DNA of 14,102 bases, taken from CAMYJH01 sp041589735 (lineage in GTDB: Bacteria > Pseudomonadota > Gammaproteobacteria > HK1). The notes beneath the pieces are model-generated. The model was not told where the DNA came from. It did not search any database and saw only the letters and a list, made by a program, of their open reading frames with translations. Each line of letters begins with the position of its first letter. Position 1 is the first letter of the stretch. Below, one piece after another: positions 1 to 6,956 of this stretch. The stretch covers positions 1 to 14,102 of the forward strand of contig JBFHVA010000076.1 in NCBI GenBank assembly GCA_041589735.1, given 5' to 3'. The translations under genes and the position numbers were made by a program.

Positions 1-278
1 CCGGCGGTGGCATTCACCAGAGCCGCGCCCGGCGCGGGAACCCTGAGCCCGGTGCCGAGAATCGCAGACTCGGCCCGCCCCGACTGTGTGACGATCTGGT
101 GACGGATCTTGAGCGTCCAAGGTAAAGCAGCGCCGTAGAGACAACAGCCAATGGCATCGAAAGCCAGCAGTCGTACGTGATCCCGCACGCCCCGGGGCAA
201 GTCGGTCCATGAAAGTACAGCGGCAAAGCGCCCCAGCGCCTCTGTCGGAGATCTGGTGGCTGAAAATTTCTCGCTCAC
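1..278 (-). CDS. MmgE/PrpD family protein, N-terminal part (cut by left edge)
   Basis: Reading leftwards from a GTG at 278, one frame stays open to the window edge (92 codons plus 2 nt). It begins MSEKFSATRSPTEALGRF and continues with features typical of the MmgE/PrpD N-terminus: a WTDLPRGVRDH segment (about residues 26-36), LLAFDAIGCCLYGA (39-52), and an ILGTG-x-RVPAPGAALVNATAG stretch at the end of the visible part. The family includes 2-methylcitrate dehydratase (PrpD) and cis-aconitate decarboxylase; members are usually about 450 residues, so roughly four fifths lies outside. No in-frame ATG, GTG or TTG occurs upstream before the amidase stop. An AGAGGG lies 13 nt before the GTG, a rather long spacing. 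It follows the amidase on the same strand after 74 nt, so the two are probably co-transcribed. The substrate cannot be told from this fragment. Confidence 0.82.
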   Translation of the reverse strand, partial: MSEKFSATRSPTEALGRFAAVLSWTDLPRGVRDHVRLLAFDAIGCCLYGAALPWTLKIRHQIVTQSGRAESAILGTGLRVPAPGAALVNATA

Positions 279-352
279 GCGGTGGTCGAGGCCCTCTGTC
301 GTATGCCGGTGGCTGTCGTAGCTTCGCGCTCGGCGGGCACCGGCTCGGGTCG

Positions 353-1768
353 CTACGCCGCCGCCGGCACCCTCGGCGCTTCGGGCATCTCGAACGGGCG
401 TACCGACTCGAAGGCGCGCGCCGCTTTGAGCACCAGTGCGTCCGCGTACTTGGCACCGACGATCTGCATCCCTATGGGAAGCCCCCCGCTGGTGAAGCCG
501 CACGGCACCGAGCAGGCCGGCTGCTGGGTCAAATTGAACGGGTAGGTAAACGGGGTCCAGTCAGCCCAGCGATCGGCCGCCATGGATTCAGGCTTCTCCA
601 TCCCCGCGGCAAAAGCCGGAATTGGTAAGCTCGGCGTCACCAGCAGGTCGTAGCGGTCGTGAAACCCCTGCATGGTTTCCCCCAGGGCGCCGCGGGCGGC
701 GGCCGCGTCGAGGTATTCGGAGAGCGAAACCTGATTCCCGTAGGCCGCCATCTCCAGAAGACCCATGTCGATGAGCGAGCGCTGCTCCTCAGTAAATAAC
801 TTCATCAACTGGGAAGCGCCGCAGGCCCAGTGGACGAGAAAGATAGGGCCGCTGGGGCCGAAGGGTGCCTCCACCTCCTCCACCCGGGCCCCCAGTTCCT
901 CGAGCACACCCAGCGCTGCTTTCACTGCGGCGGCGATCTCGGGATCTACATCGGCGTAACCCAGGTCCGGGCTGTAGGCGATGCGGAGCCCTTTGATTCC
1001 AGCGCCCAAGTCCTCCAGATAGTCCAGGTGGTCCTCGGGAAGGGCGTGCCAGTCGCGGGGGTCGTATTCGCTGATGACGTTGAGCATCAGCGCCGCGTCC
1101 GTCGCCGTGCGGGTCATGGGCCCCACGTGGGCGACGGTGCCAAACGGACTCAACGGCCACGCCGGGACGCGTCCAAAGCTCGGCTTGATGCCGAATATCC
1201 CGGTAAATCCCGCGGGAATGCGAATGGAGCCACCCCCATCGGTGCCGATATGCAGCGCGCCCATCCCCAGCGCACACGCCGCCGCCGCCCCGCCGCTGCT
1301 CCCGCCGGGAGTCAGATCCGTATTCCACGGATTGCGGGTCACTCCGGTCAGGCCGTTGTCGGTCACGCCCTTCCAGCCGAACTCGGGCGTGGTGGTCTTG
1401 CCAATAAAAATCGCCCCGTGGCGCCTGAGCGCCGCCGTAGCGGGTGCGTCCACGTCCCAAGGGCCGGAAGGGTCCACCGCCCGGCTGCCGCGCAGGGTGG
1501 GCCAGCCTTCGGTGAGTATCAGATCCTTGATCGTGACCGGAACGCCGTCCAGCAAACCTTCTGGCTTGCCCCGCTGCCAGCGGGCCTCGGAGCCCCGGGC
1601 TGCCGCCAGTGCGCCCTCTTCGTCCAGCAGGGCAAAAGCGTTGACGGCGCCATTGTGAGCCTGAATACGGGCGAATATCGCTTTTATAGTTTCCACCGGA
1701 GAAAGCTTTTTCTTCCGGTAAAGTGCAATCAACTCGGTAGCGGAAAGACGTGCAGGATCCTGGCTCAT
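353..1768 (-). CDS. Amidase signature (AS) family amidase
   Basis: A 471-residue hydrolase of the amidase-signature superfamily (amide bond hydrolysis by a Ser-cisSer-Lys triad), complete and of normal length. The catalytic lysine is K81 in PVTIKD. The glycine/serine loop GGSSGG is at 155-160, with the cis-serine being one of S157/S158. The nucleophile is S181 in GTDGGGSIRIPA. The usual GIKPSFGRV segment follows at about 193-201. No signal peptide is seen, so it is probably cytoplasmic. The start at 1768 has an AGTGAGG about 5 nt upstream. The family covers acylamidases, GatA-like subunits, allophanate hydrolases and others. There is no GatB/GatC partner nearby and the tail lacks a GatA-type extension, so a stand-alone amidase is preferred; the substrate is unknown. 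The pairing with a downstream MmgE/PrpD gene suggests small-molecule catabolism, but that is inference. Confidence 0.93.
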   Translation of the reverse strand: MSQDPARLSATELIALYRKKKLSPVETIKAIFARIQAHNGAVNAFALLDEEGALAAARGSEARWQRGKPEGLLDGVPVTIKDLILTEGWPTLRGSRAVDPSGPWDVDAPATAALRRHGAIFIGKTTTPEFGWKGVTDNGLTGVTRNPWNTDLTPGGSSGGAAAACALGMGALHIGTDGGGSIRIPAGFTGIFGIKPSFGRVPAWPLSPFGTVAHVGPMTRTATDAALMLNVISEYDPRDWHALPEDHLDYLEDLGAGIKGLRIAYSPDLGYADVDPEIAAAVKAALGVLEELGARVEEVEAPFGPSGPIFLVHWACGASQLMKLFTEEQRSLIDMGLLEMAAYGNQVSLSEYLDAAAARGALGETMQGFHDRYDLLVTPSLPIPAFAAGMEKPESMAADRWADWTPFTYPFNLTQQPACSVPCGFTSGGLPIGMQIVGAKYADALVLKAARAFESVRPFEMPEAPRVPAAA

Positions 1769-1874
1769 TTGGGCCTCACTGTGACTTTCATTGATCCCCG
1801 GCTTTACCCCGTCACGACGCGTGACGCGCCGGCGTCGTCCGGGAGGCGGTGCAAGGATACCGGAGCAACCTCTT

Positions 1875-1927
1875 TACAGACAGCCGGGCCCACCCAATTC
1901 AATGCAATGGCCCGGGAAAAGTCTGTA
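1875..1927. other. Two-part inverted repeat upstream of DUF47-PiT operon
   Basis: TACAGAC (1875-1881) pairs with GTCTGTA (1921-1927), and CCGGGCC (1884-1890) pairs with GGCCCGG (1909-1915). Together they give a 7 bp + 7 bp stem with a small asymmetric internal loop (AG against GAAAA) and an 18-nt apical loop. It lies about 105 nt before the DUF47 start. It could be an mRNA leader hairpin, a terminator of upstream read-through, or a protein-binding dyad. There is no T-run on either side to support an intrinsic terminator. Confidence 0.45.
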
Positions 1928-2019
1928 GCGCGAATATGCCGGGTTGTCGTTACAATTCGCCTTCGCCAGCGCGGGTCGGGCCGGCGGGCCGCTTCCCGTT
2001 TTTCATAGAGCCGATGCTG

Positions 2020-2024
2020 AAGGA
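2020..2024 (+). promoter_or_regulatory. Ribosome binding site of DUF47 gene
   Basis: AAGGA, preceded by G, stands 8 nt before the ATG at 2033. It is the best Shine-Dalgarno on this side of the window and fixes that start. Confidence 0.75.
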
Positions 2025-2032
2025 CTGCACCG

Positions 2033-2713
2033 ATGCGCCGCTACAACCCAATCCTGAATTTGTTCGGACGCTCCCCCGTGAAGCCGTTGCAGGAGCACAT
2101 GTCCAAGGTTTCCGAGTGCGTTCGCGTCCTCGAGCCCTTCTTCGAAGCGGTGATCGCCAGGGATGACAATCGCATGCAAGCGCTGCAGGAGAAGATCGCC
2201 GGCCTCGAGAATGAAGCCGACGACCTGAAGCACGACCTGCGCCTGCACCTTCCGCGCACGCTGTTTCTTCCCGTGGAGCGGCGGGATTTGCTCGAAGTTT
2301 TGACCATGCAAGACAACATCGCCAACCGCGCCAAGGACCTGGCCGGCCTGGTGCGGGGACGGAAGATGTCCATTCCGGACGCGATCAGCACCCAGTTTCT
2401 CGAGTTTGTCCGTCGCAGCATCGACGCCTGTGCTCAGGCAGAAAAGACGGTGAACGAGCTTGACGAGCTGGTGGAAACGGGTTTCAGCGGCAGCGAGGTA
2501 GACACCGTACAAAACCTCATCAGCCAGCTCGATCGGCTGGAGAAGGAAACCGACCAAATACAAGTGGAGATCCGAGCGCGCCTGTTCAAAATCGAGCGCG
2601 ATTTGCCTCCGGTCGACGCGATGTTTCTCTATCGTCTGATCGACTGGACCGGTGACATCGGCGACTTCTCCCAGCGCGTCGGCAGTCGCCTTCAGCTTTT
2701 ACTGGCGAAATAA
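2033..2713 (+). CDS. DUF47 (PhoU-like) family protein, partner of PiT
   Basis: A 226-residue, all-helical, charged cytoplasmic protein of the DUF47/PhoU_div family (TIGR00153 type). These are often encoded beside PiT transporters and are thought to regulate them or link them to phosphate status. PhoU-style metal-binding ExxxD-like clusters are visible: ENEADD (59-64), QDNIANRAKDL (93-103), EKETDQ (170-175) and DWTGD (204-208), i.e. two related half-domains. The N-terminus RYNPILNLFGRSP, followed by an amphipathic helix, is typical. Length is normal for the family. It is followed after only 9 nt by the PiT gene with little Shine-Dalgarno of its own, which suggests translational coupling and a shared job. 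Direct evidence for what DUF47 proteins do to PiT is limited; a regulatory role is inference from the family. Confidence 0.9.
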   Translation: MRRYNPILNLFGRSPVKPLQEHMSKVSECVRVLEPFFEAVIARDDNRMQALQEKIAGLENEADDLKHDLRLHLPRTLFLPVERRDLLEVLTMQDNIANRAKDLAGLVRGRKMSIPDAISTQFLEFVRRSIDACAQAEKTVNELDELVETGFSGSEVDTVQNLISQLDRLEKETDQIQVEIRARLFKIERDLPPVDAMFLYRLIDWTGDIGDFSQRVGSRLQLLLAK

Positions 2714-2722
2714 GCGGTCCCG

Positions 2723-3976
2723 ATGGAGCAGGCCTTTCTCTACCTGAGCCTGGCGGCCGCTTTCGGGCTGTTCATGGCCTGGGGCATCGGCGCCAACGAT
2801 GTCGCCAACGCCATGGGCACCTCGGTGGGCTCGCGATCGCTTACGCTGCGCCAGGCCATCATTATTGCCGCCATCTTCGAGTTCGCCGGCGCGGTGCTCG
2901 CCGGCGGCCAGGTGACCCAAACCATCCGCAAGGGCATCGTCGACGCCTCTTCGCTGACCGCCACTCCGGAGATTCTCATTTACGGCATGCTCGCCGCCCT
3001 GCTCGCCGCCGGGGTCTGGCTTTTGGTGGCTTCGTATTTCGGCTGGCCGGTGTCCACGACCCACTCCATTGTTGGCGCCATCGTCGGTTTCACCATGGTG
3101 GGTATCGGTATCACCGCGGTCAAATGGGCCAAGATCGGCGCCATCGTTGCCAGCTGGGTGGTCTCCCCACTGCTCGCGGGCGCCATCGCGTTTGCGCTGT
3201 TCGTGAGTATCCAGAGGCTGATCTTCAATGCTGAAGATCCGTTCCGGAGCGCCCGCCGCTACGTGCCCTTTTATATCTTCCTAGTGGGCTTCGTAATCGC
3301 CCTGGTGACGCTGCTGAAAGGACTGAAGCACGTCGGGTTGTCCGTGAGCACCGAACAGAGCTATGCCATTGCCGTGGTCGCCGGACTGGTGCTGATGGGG
3401 ATCGGCTGGTGGCGGATCCGGGCCATCAGCCGCGAACCTCAAACGGTGGCGGGATTTCACTTTGCCAACGTGGAGCGGGTCTTCGGTGTGCTCATGGTGG
3501 TGACCGCCTGCGCCATGGCTTTCGCTCACGGGTCCAATGACGTGGCCAACGCCATCGGCCCGGTGGCCGCCATCGTCGGCATCGTCAACAGCGGTGGCAA
3601 CGTGGCGCAGAAGTCACCCCTGCCCATCTGGGTGCTGATGGTGGGCGCCGCCGGCATCGTCGCCGGACTGGTGACTTACGGCCACAAGGTCATGGCAACG
3701 GTGGGAACTCGAATTACCGATCTGACCCCGAGTCGGGGGTTCGCCGCCACGCTGGCGGCGGCGGCCACCGTGGTGGTTGCGTCCGGCACCGGGCTGCCGA
3801 TTTCCACCACCCATACCCTGGTGGGAGCGGTGCTCGGCGTCGGCATGGCGCGCGGTATCGCAGCCATCAACCTGAGAGTGGTTCAGGCAATCTTCGTCTC
3901 ATGGATCGTCACCCTGCCCGCCGGCGCGCTGCTGGCGGTGGTTTTCTTTTTCTTACTCAACAGTCTGCTCGGTTGA
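2723..3976 (+). CDS. PiT-family inorganic phosphate transporter (canonical)
   Basis: A 417-residue polytopic inner-membrane protein of the PiT family (PF01384), which imports phosphate (or metal-phosphate) by ion coupling at low affinity. Both inverted-repeat signatures are intact: GANDVANAMGTSVGS (23-37) and GSNDVANAIGPVAAI (270-284), each keeping the acidic residue. Each is followed by an STTH motif in a re-entrant segment: GWPVSTTHSIVGA (107-119) and GLPISTTHTLVGA (357-369). The central hydrophilic loop (about 166-182 and 233-250) is short, as in bacterial PiT proteins. It ends soon after the last membrane helix with no soluble tail. It forms an operon with the DUF47 gene just upstream. 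Sulfate permeases such as CysP belong to the same superfamily, so the substrate is not proved, but complete PiT motifs favour phosphate. Confidence 0.93.
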   Translation: MEQAFLYLSLAAAFGLFMAWGIGANDVANAMGTSVGSRSLTLRQAIIIAAIFEFAGAVLAGGQVTQTIRKGIVDASSLTATPEILIYGMLAALLAAGVWLLVASYFGWPVSTTHSIVGAIVGFTMVGIGITAVKWAKIGAIVASWVVSPLLAGAIAFALFVSIQRLIFNAEDPFRSARRYVPFYIFLVGFVIALVTLLKGLKHVGLSVSTEQSYAIAVVAGLVLMGIGWWRIRAISREPQTVAGFHFANVERVFGVLMVVTACAMAFAHGSNDVANAIGPVAAIVGIVNSGGNVAQKSPLPIWVLMVGAAGIVAGLVTYGHKVMATVGTRITDLTPSRGFAATLAAAATVVVASGTGLPISTTHTLVGAVLGVGMARGIAAINLRVVQAIFVSWIVTLPAGALLAVVFFFLLNSLLG

Positions 3977-4093
3977 CCGCCGCGGGATTGCCGGAGCCGC
4001 GCGGCGCGGGATCCTGTGACTGTCCCGCAGAAGCTTTAGAATGCGACCGGGCGAAATCCGTGGGCGCCCACACCTGCGCGCCAGCGTGGTCGA
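3977..4093. other. Gap after PiT with GC-rich dyads and weak promoter-like sequence
   Basis: Just beyond the PiT stop are a 10-bp palindrome GCCGCGCGGC (3996-4005) and a stem GCGGGA / TCCCGC (4006-4011, 4023-4028) with an 11-nt loop. No T-tract follows, so it is only a weak terminator candidate. A TAGAAT at 4037-4042 matches five of six -10 positions and could serve the TPR gene, but no good -35 accompanies it. Confidence 0.35.
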
Positions 4094-4552
4094 ATGTTGT
4101 TCGCAACTAGGAAATACAGACTCGAGCGGCGCGCCGCGCGCGCATTCGGACTCAAGGACTATGCCGGCGCTATCCGCGCGCTCGAAGATCTGCTGCTCGT
4201 TGTGGGCGAGAACCCCAACACCCTCCACGCGCTGGCGACCTCCTGGCAGCGGCTCGGCGAGCACGAGTCGGCAATCGCGGCCGCGGTCCGCGGGATCTCG
4301 GTTGATCCGAAACATCTCTCCTGTCTCAAGGTGCTGGCCGAGTCCCATGCTGCCCGCGAAGAGTTGCAAACCGCCCGCGGCTACGCGTTGCGGGCGCTCG
4401 CGCTAATTGAGGCCGAAACTCGCGCCCCGGGAATGCTCGCAGGCGTGATGCGCCGCATGGCGGTGCCCGAAGACGACCGAACCGGGACCAACGCTGAGGA
4501 CGGTGATTGGGTACGCTGGGCACGTGCCTTATGTGAGTCCAGCGGCGATTAA
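4094..4552 (+). CDS. Small tetratricopeptide-repeat (TPR) protein
   Basis: A 152-residue soluble protein with about three TPR-like helix pairs: residues 9-42 (AARAFGLKDYAGAIRALE), 43-76 (LATSWQRLGEHESAIAAA) and 77-110 (LAESHAAREELQTARGYALR). Each shows the alternating A/G/L/Y pattern of TPRs. The last 40 residues are polar and acidic (DDRTGTNAEDGDW) and do not look like a repeat. There is no signal peptide or membrane segment. TPRs bind other proteins; the partner is unknown. The ATG at 4094 has no clear Shine-Dalgarno, and the next in-frame start would cut the first repeat. It is separated from the following operon by about 300 nt, so it is probably a unit of its own. Confidence 0.75.
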   Translation: MLFATRKYRLERRAARAFGLKDYAGAIRALEDLLLVVGENPNTLHALATSWQRLGEHESAIAAAVRGISVDPKHLSCLKVLAESHAAREELQTARGYALRALALIEAETRAPGMLAGVMRRMAVPEDDRTGTNAEDGDWVRWARALCESSGD

Positions 4553-4850
4553 GTGAAATAAAATCGTTGGTTTTGAATTCGGCCAGCTTGAACCGTGTCA
4601 ACCCGTTGCAGGCACGCCGGACCATTCAAACACGGCTTTTGAGATACTATTACCGCCTGCGTTCATTTCCAGCCGAAAGAAAAGCGCAACCATTCGCGCA
4701 AATGGACGGATGAATTGTCCTTCGTCAGTCCAAAAATCGCGCATCCCGGCCACATGCCGCCTCTCAAGGAGGCGTGGCGGTGACGGGGCAAGTACTCAGG
4801 AGCGAGAACCAAATGCTCGGCAGCTATTGACACGGGATCGGAGAGAAGAT
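4553..4850. other. 298-nt non-coding stretch upstream of the small-protein operon
   Basis: No convincing gene is seen here. The first half contains an AT-richer patch (about 4553-4575 and 4630-4655) that could hold a promoter, for example TACTAT at 4645-4650. The second half holds a stem CGCCTC / GAGGCG (4758-4763, 4769-4774) with the loop TCAAG, a GAGC / GCTC pair (4800-4803, 4815-4818), and a five-codon mini-ORF (ATG 4813 to TGA 4830) with AGGAG 10 nt before it. The longer in-frame extension of the downstream gene, back to ATG 4710, reads through this structured part and has low-complexity arginine/serine composition, so I treat it as leader. Confidence 0.45.
4840..4843 (+). promoter_or_regulatory. 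Ribosome binding site deciding a GTG start
   Basis: GGAG, within GGAGAGAAG, lies 7 nt before GTG 4851. It supports that GTG over the far-upstream ATG 4710. The overlapping ATG at 4849 is in another frame and meets a stop after five codons. Confidence 0.6.
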
Positions 4851-5036
4851 GTGGAAACCGAAGTGATTAAAGATGACGAGGGTCACATCATCGGTGAAAT
4901 TCGCGAGGAAAACGGCAGCTTCCTGGTGTGGAAGCGGGAACGGCCGTCTTTTCCGCCTACCAGCCGGCACACCTTCCTCGGATCCGCCAACAGTCTCGAA
5001 GAGGCAAGAATGCTCGCCGAGAAGCTGCTGCGCTGA
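4851..5036 (+). CDS. Small conserved-looking hypothetical protein (61 aa)
   Basis: From GTG 4851 this encodes 61 residues beginning METEVIKDDEGHIIGEIREE, with a beta-hairpin-like pattern of alternating charged and hydrophobic residues (IIGEI, SFLVW). An aromatic/basic stretch WKRERPSFPP follows, and a C-terminal amphipathic helix SLEEARMLAEKLLR closes the protein. I do not recognise a named family. There is no signal peptide, membrane segment or cysteine. The reading frame is open back to ATG 4710 (108 residues), but the extra 47 residues lie over leader hairpins and look non-protein-like, whereas the GTG has a well-spaced GGAG. It lies 40 nt before the carbonic-anhydrase-like gene on the same strand and is probably in its operon. 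Confidence 0.6.
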   Translation: METEVIKDDEGHIIGEIREENGSFLVWKRERPSFPPTSRHTFLGSANSLEEARMLAEKLLR

Positions 5037-5076
5037 AGATACAGCGTAGATTCAAAAACCACTCTACGGGACTTGA

Positions 5077-5604
5077 ATGACCATGCTCTACTCTCTAGAC
5101 AACCGCAAAGTAGAAACCCGCGGCGAATACTTCGTTGCGCACAATGCTGTGGTGATAGGTTCCGTCATATTGGAGAACAACGCCAGCGTCTGGTTCAACT
5201 GCGTCGTACGCGGCGATAACGACGTCATCACGATCGGAGAGAACGCCAACGTTCAGGACGCTTCCGTGCTGCACACCGACGCGGGCATTCCGCTGACCCT
5301 GGGCAGGAACGTGAGCATAGGACACAAGGTTATGCTGCACGGCTGCACTATCGGCGAGGGCAGCCTGATCGGCATCAACGCTGTCATCCTCAATAACGCG
5401 GTCATCGGCAAGAATTGCCTCATCGGCGCCAACACGCTGATTCCAGAGGGAAAGGAGATCCCCGACGGTTCTCTGGTCATCGGCTCTCCCGGGCGGGTGA
5501 AACGCGCGTTGAGCGACGAAGAGATCCGAGGGTTGAAAGAGATCGCCAACCATTATGTGCAGAAGTCGGCGCTCTACAGGCGCGCCTTGAAGGCCGAAAC
5601 TTGA
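5077..5604 (+). CDS. Gamma-class carbonic anhydrase-like hexapeptide protein
   Basis: A 175-residue left-handed beta-helix protein of the gamma carbonic anhydrase / YrdA / CaiE-PaaY group. Hexapeptide repeats ([LIV]-G-x4) run from about residue 25 to 137, e.g. VIGSVI, TIGENANV, IGHKVM, TIGEGSLIG, VIGKNCLIG, VIGSPG. Three histidines at the expected Zn-site spacing are present: H66 (VLHTDAG), H83 (IGHKVM) and H88 (LHGCTIG). The N-terminal NCVVRGDN (41-48) is also a family hallmark. A C-terminal helix from about 145 caps the trimer. It is expected to be a cytoplasmic trimer. Many such proteins have weak or no carbonic anhydrase activity, so the reaction is uncertain. GGGA stands 5 nt before ATG 5077; ATG 5083 is an alternative. 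The class III PLP gene follows 38 nt downstream. Confidence 0.9.
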   Translation: MTMLYSLDNRKVETRGEYFVAHNAVVIGSVILENNASVWFNCVVRGDNDVITIGENANVQDASVLHTDAGIPLTLGRNVSIGHKVMLHGCTIGEGSLIGINAVILNNAVIGKNCLIGANTLIPEGKEIPDGSLVIGSPGRVKRALSDEEIRGLKEIANHYVQKSALYRRALKAET

Positions 5605-5642
5605 GCGCCGCGCCAAACCCAGACATACATTCGCGTTAACGG

Positions 5643-6956
5643 ATGTCCGTTTCAGAAAAATCGTCCACGGCCTCCGCCCGCTCGCTCGAGGTTTTCCCCG
5701 CCGGCTCAAACGGAGAATTCAATCTTCCGCCTGACCTCACTACGGTGATTGTCCGCGGCGAAGGTTGTGAGCTATGGGATACGAACGACCGACGATATCT
5801 CGATTTTTCCATGGGCTGGGGTTCGTCTCTGGTCGGCCACGCCCGTCCTGAAGTGGTCGCCGCGGTGCAGCGGCAAGCGCCCTTAGGTTCAAACTTCGCC
5901 TACGTCACCGAAATTTCCCTCGCCCTGGCCGAGGAGATCTGTCGCCTGAGTCCAGCCTGCGAACAGGTGCGCTTTTGCGCCTCAGGCACGGAAGCCACGA
6001 TGTACTGTCAGCGTCTGGCCCGCGCTTTTACGGGAAAGGCCAAAATCCTCAAGTTCGAAGGCGCCTACCACGGCGCCAACGAAATCGGCGTGACCAGCCT
6101 GTTCCCCCATCGCCTCAAAGCGTTTCCCACCGCCGATCCCTCGAGCGCCGGCATTCCGGATGCCGTTGCAAAGGATATTCTCGTCGCCCCCTATAACGAC
6201 GCGGACTTGGCTGCGAAGCTCATTCGGCGGCACGCGGCCCGGCTGGCCGCGGTCATTGTCGAGCCGCTGCAGCGGTGCACGCCGCCGCGGGAAGGCTTTC
6301 TAGAGGCGTTGAGAGACGCGTGCAGCGACAAAGGCGTGCTTCTGATCTTCGATGAAGTGGTGACCGGATTCCGCCTCGCGTATGGCGGTGCGCAGGAATA
6401 CTACGGCGTGGTGCCGGATCTGGTCGCATACGGCAAAGCGCTTGGCGGCGGCTACCCCATCGGGGCTTTCGGCGGGCGCCGCGAGATCATGTCGCTGGTG
6501 CGCGAGGAGCGTCTCGGTAAAGCCGGATACGTCTGGGTGGCCTCCACCCTGGGTGGCAACCCCGTTTCATCCGCCGCCGCGCTGGCCGCCCTCTCCATAT
6601 TTCGCCAGGAAGATACGTACACCCAGCTCCACGAGCTCGGACGGTACCTTCGCTTAGGGCTAGAGGCGATGCTGGCGGCAAACAAGATCGAGGCACAGGT
6701 TATCGGAGACGGCCCACTGGCCCAGATCGTTTTTTCAAAGAGGCCGGTTTACGACTACCGTTCCACCCGGCGGGGAAACCTAAAGCGTGGCCGTGCGTTG
6801 ATGCTGGCGCTGTTCGAACGCGGGATTTTTCTTAACCCCATGGGGACGAAGCTCTACCTGTCCCTGGCCCACACCCGGGACACCTGCGACGCTTTTCTTG
6901 AACGATTCGAGGATGGGCTTAAGGCGGTGCTATTGAACAAGGTAGATGGTGGGTAG
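5643..6956 (+). CDS. Class III PLP-dependent aminotransferase/aminomutase, GSA-aminomutase-like
   Basis: A 437-residue cytoplasmic fold-type I PLP enzyme of aminotransferase class III. Visible motifs are CASGTEATM (113-120, phosphate-cup loop), KFEGAYHGANE (137-147), FDEVVTGFR (236-244, with PLP-ring Asp237) and AYGKALGGGYPIGAFGG (262-278, Schiff-base Lys265). TLGGNP (303-308) and a GTKLYLSLAHT segment (402-412) follow. The closest overall pattern is glutamate-1-semialdehyde 2,1-aminomutase. However, the HemL N-terminal PGGVNSP signature is replaced by PAGSNGE, so it is probably not the haem-pathway enzyme but one of the many GSAM-like proteins. Since it lies among phosphate and phosphonate genes, a role in aminophosphonate chemistry (for example a PbfA-like lyase, also class III) is possible but unproved. 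It follows the carbonic anhydrase-like gene in the same direction; its stop codon lies inside a heptamer repeat. Confidence 0.88.
   Translation: MSVSEKSSTASARSLEVFPAGSNGEFNLPPDLTTVIVRGEGCELWDTNDRRYLDFSMGWGSSLVGHARPEVVAAVQRQAPLGSNFAYVTEISLALAEEICRLSPACEQVRFCASGTEATMYCQRLARAFTGKAKILKFEGAYHGANEIGVTSLFPHRLKAFPTADPSSAGIPDAVAKDILVAPYNDADLAAKLIRRHAARLAAVIVEPLQRCTPPREGFLEALRDACSDKGVLLIFDEVVTGFRLAYGGAQEYYGVVPDLVAYGKALGGGYPIGAFGGRREIMSLVREERLGKAGYVWVASTLGGNPVSSAAALAALSIFRQEDTYTQLHELGRYLRLGLEAMLAANKIEAQVIGDGPLAQIVFSKRPVYDYRSTRRGNLKRGRALMLALFERGIFLNPMGTKLYLSLAHTRDTCDAFLERFEDGLKAVLLNKVDGG

Larger units (their letters stand above)
1769..2032. other. Divergent intergenic region between amidase and DUF47 genes
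   Basis: This 264-nt gap should hold the promoters of both divergent units. A small perfect hairpin lies near the amidase side (GTCACG-ACG-CGTGAC, 1811-1825), overlapped by GACGC-GCCG-GCGTC (1823-1836). A larger two-part stem is at 1875-1927 and is described separately. A TACAAT at 1951-1956 could be a -10 box for the DUF47 gene, but no convincing -35 sits at the right distance. No gene is recognisable in the gap. Confidence 0.5.

Noticed and set aside
14..226. ATG-initiated 70-codon open frame on the minus strand
   Set aside because: Arginine/serine-rich shadow; the neighbouring frame from GTG 278 encodes a recognisable MmgE/PrpD N-terminus over the same bases.
1951..1956. TACAAT as -10 for the DUF47-PiT operon
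   Set aside because: No acceptable -35 16-18 nt upstream (GC-rich sequence there); left as a remark only.
830..2008. Long plus-strand open frame (392 codons) opposite the amidase
   Set aside because: Antisense shadow of a gene with intact catalytic motifs in GC-rich DNA; the translation has no recognisable domain and is rich in Arg/Gly/His.
4006..4028. GCGGGA/TCCCGC stem as intrinsic terminator of the first PiT gene
   Set aside because: Only 6 bp with an 11-nt loop and no T-tract after it; too weak to call.
4771..4830. GGGGCAA ... CTCAGG wording reminiscent of a glycine-type riboswitch
   Set aside because: The 5' GGAGAG-type partner strand and the rest of the aptamer core are missing, and the genes downstream have no glycine link.
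4827..4832. Perfect -35 consensus TTGACA
   Set aside because: At normal spacing the -10 would fall at 4850-4855 (TGTGGA), inside the GTG start; no -10 match, so probably chance.
4710..4850. N-terminal 47-codon extension of the 61-residue protein
   Set aside because: Low-complexity, lies over hairpins, and a well-spaced GGAG favours GTG 4851.
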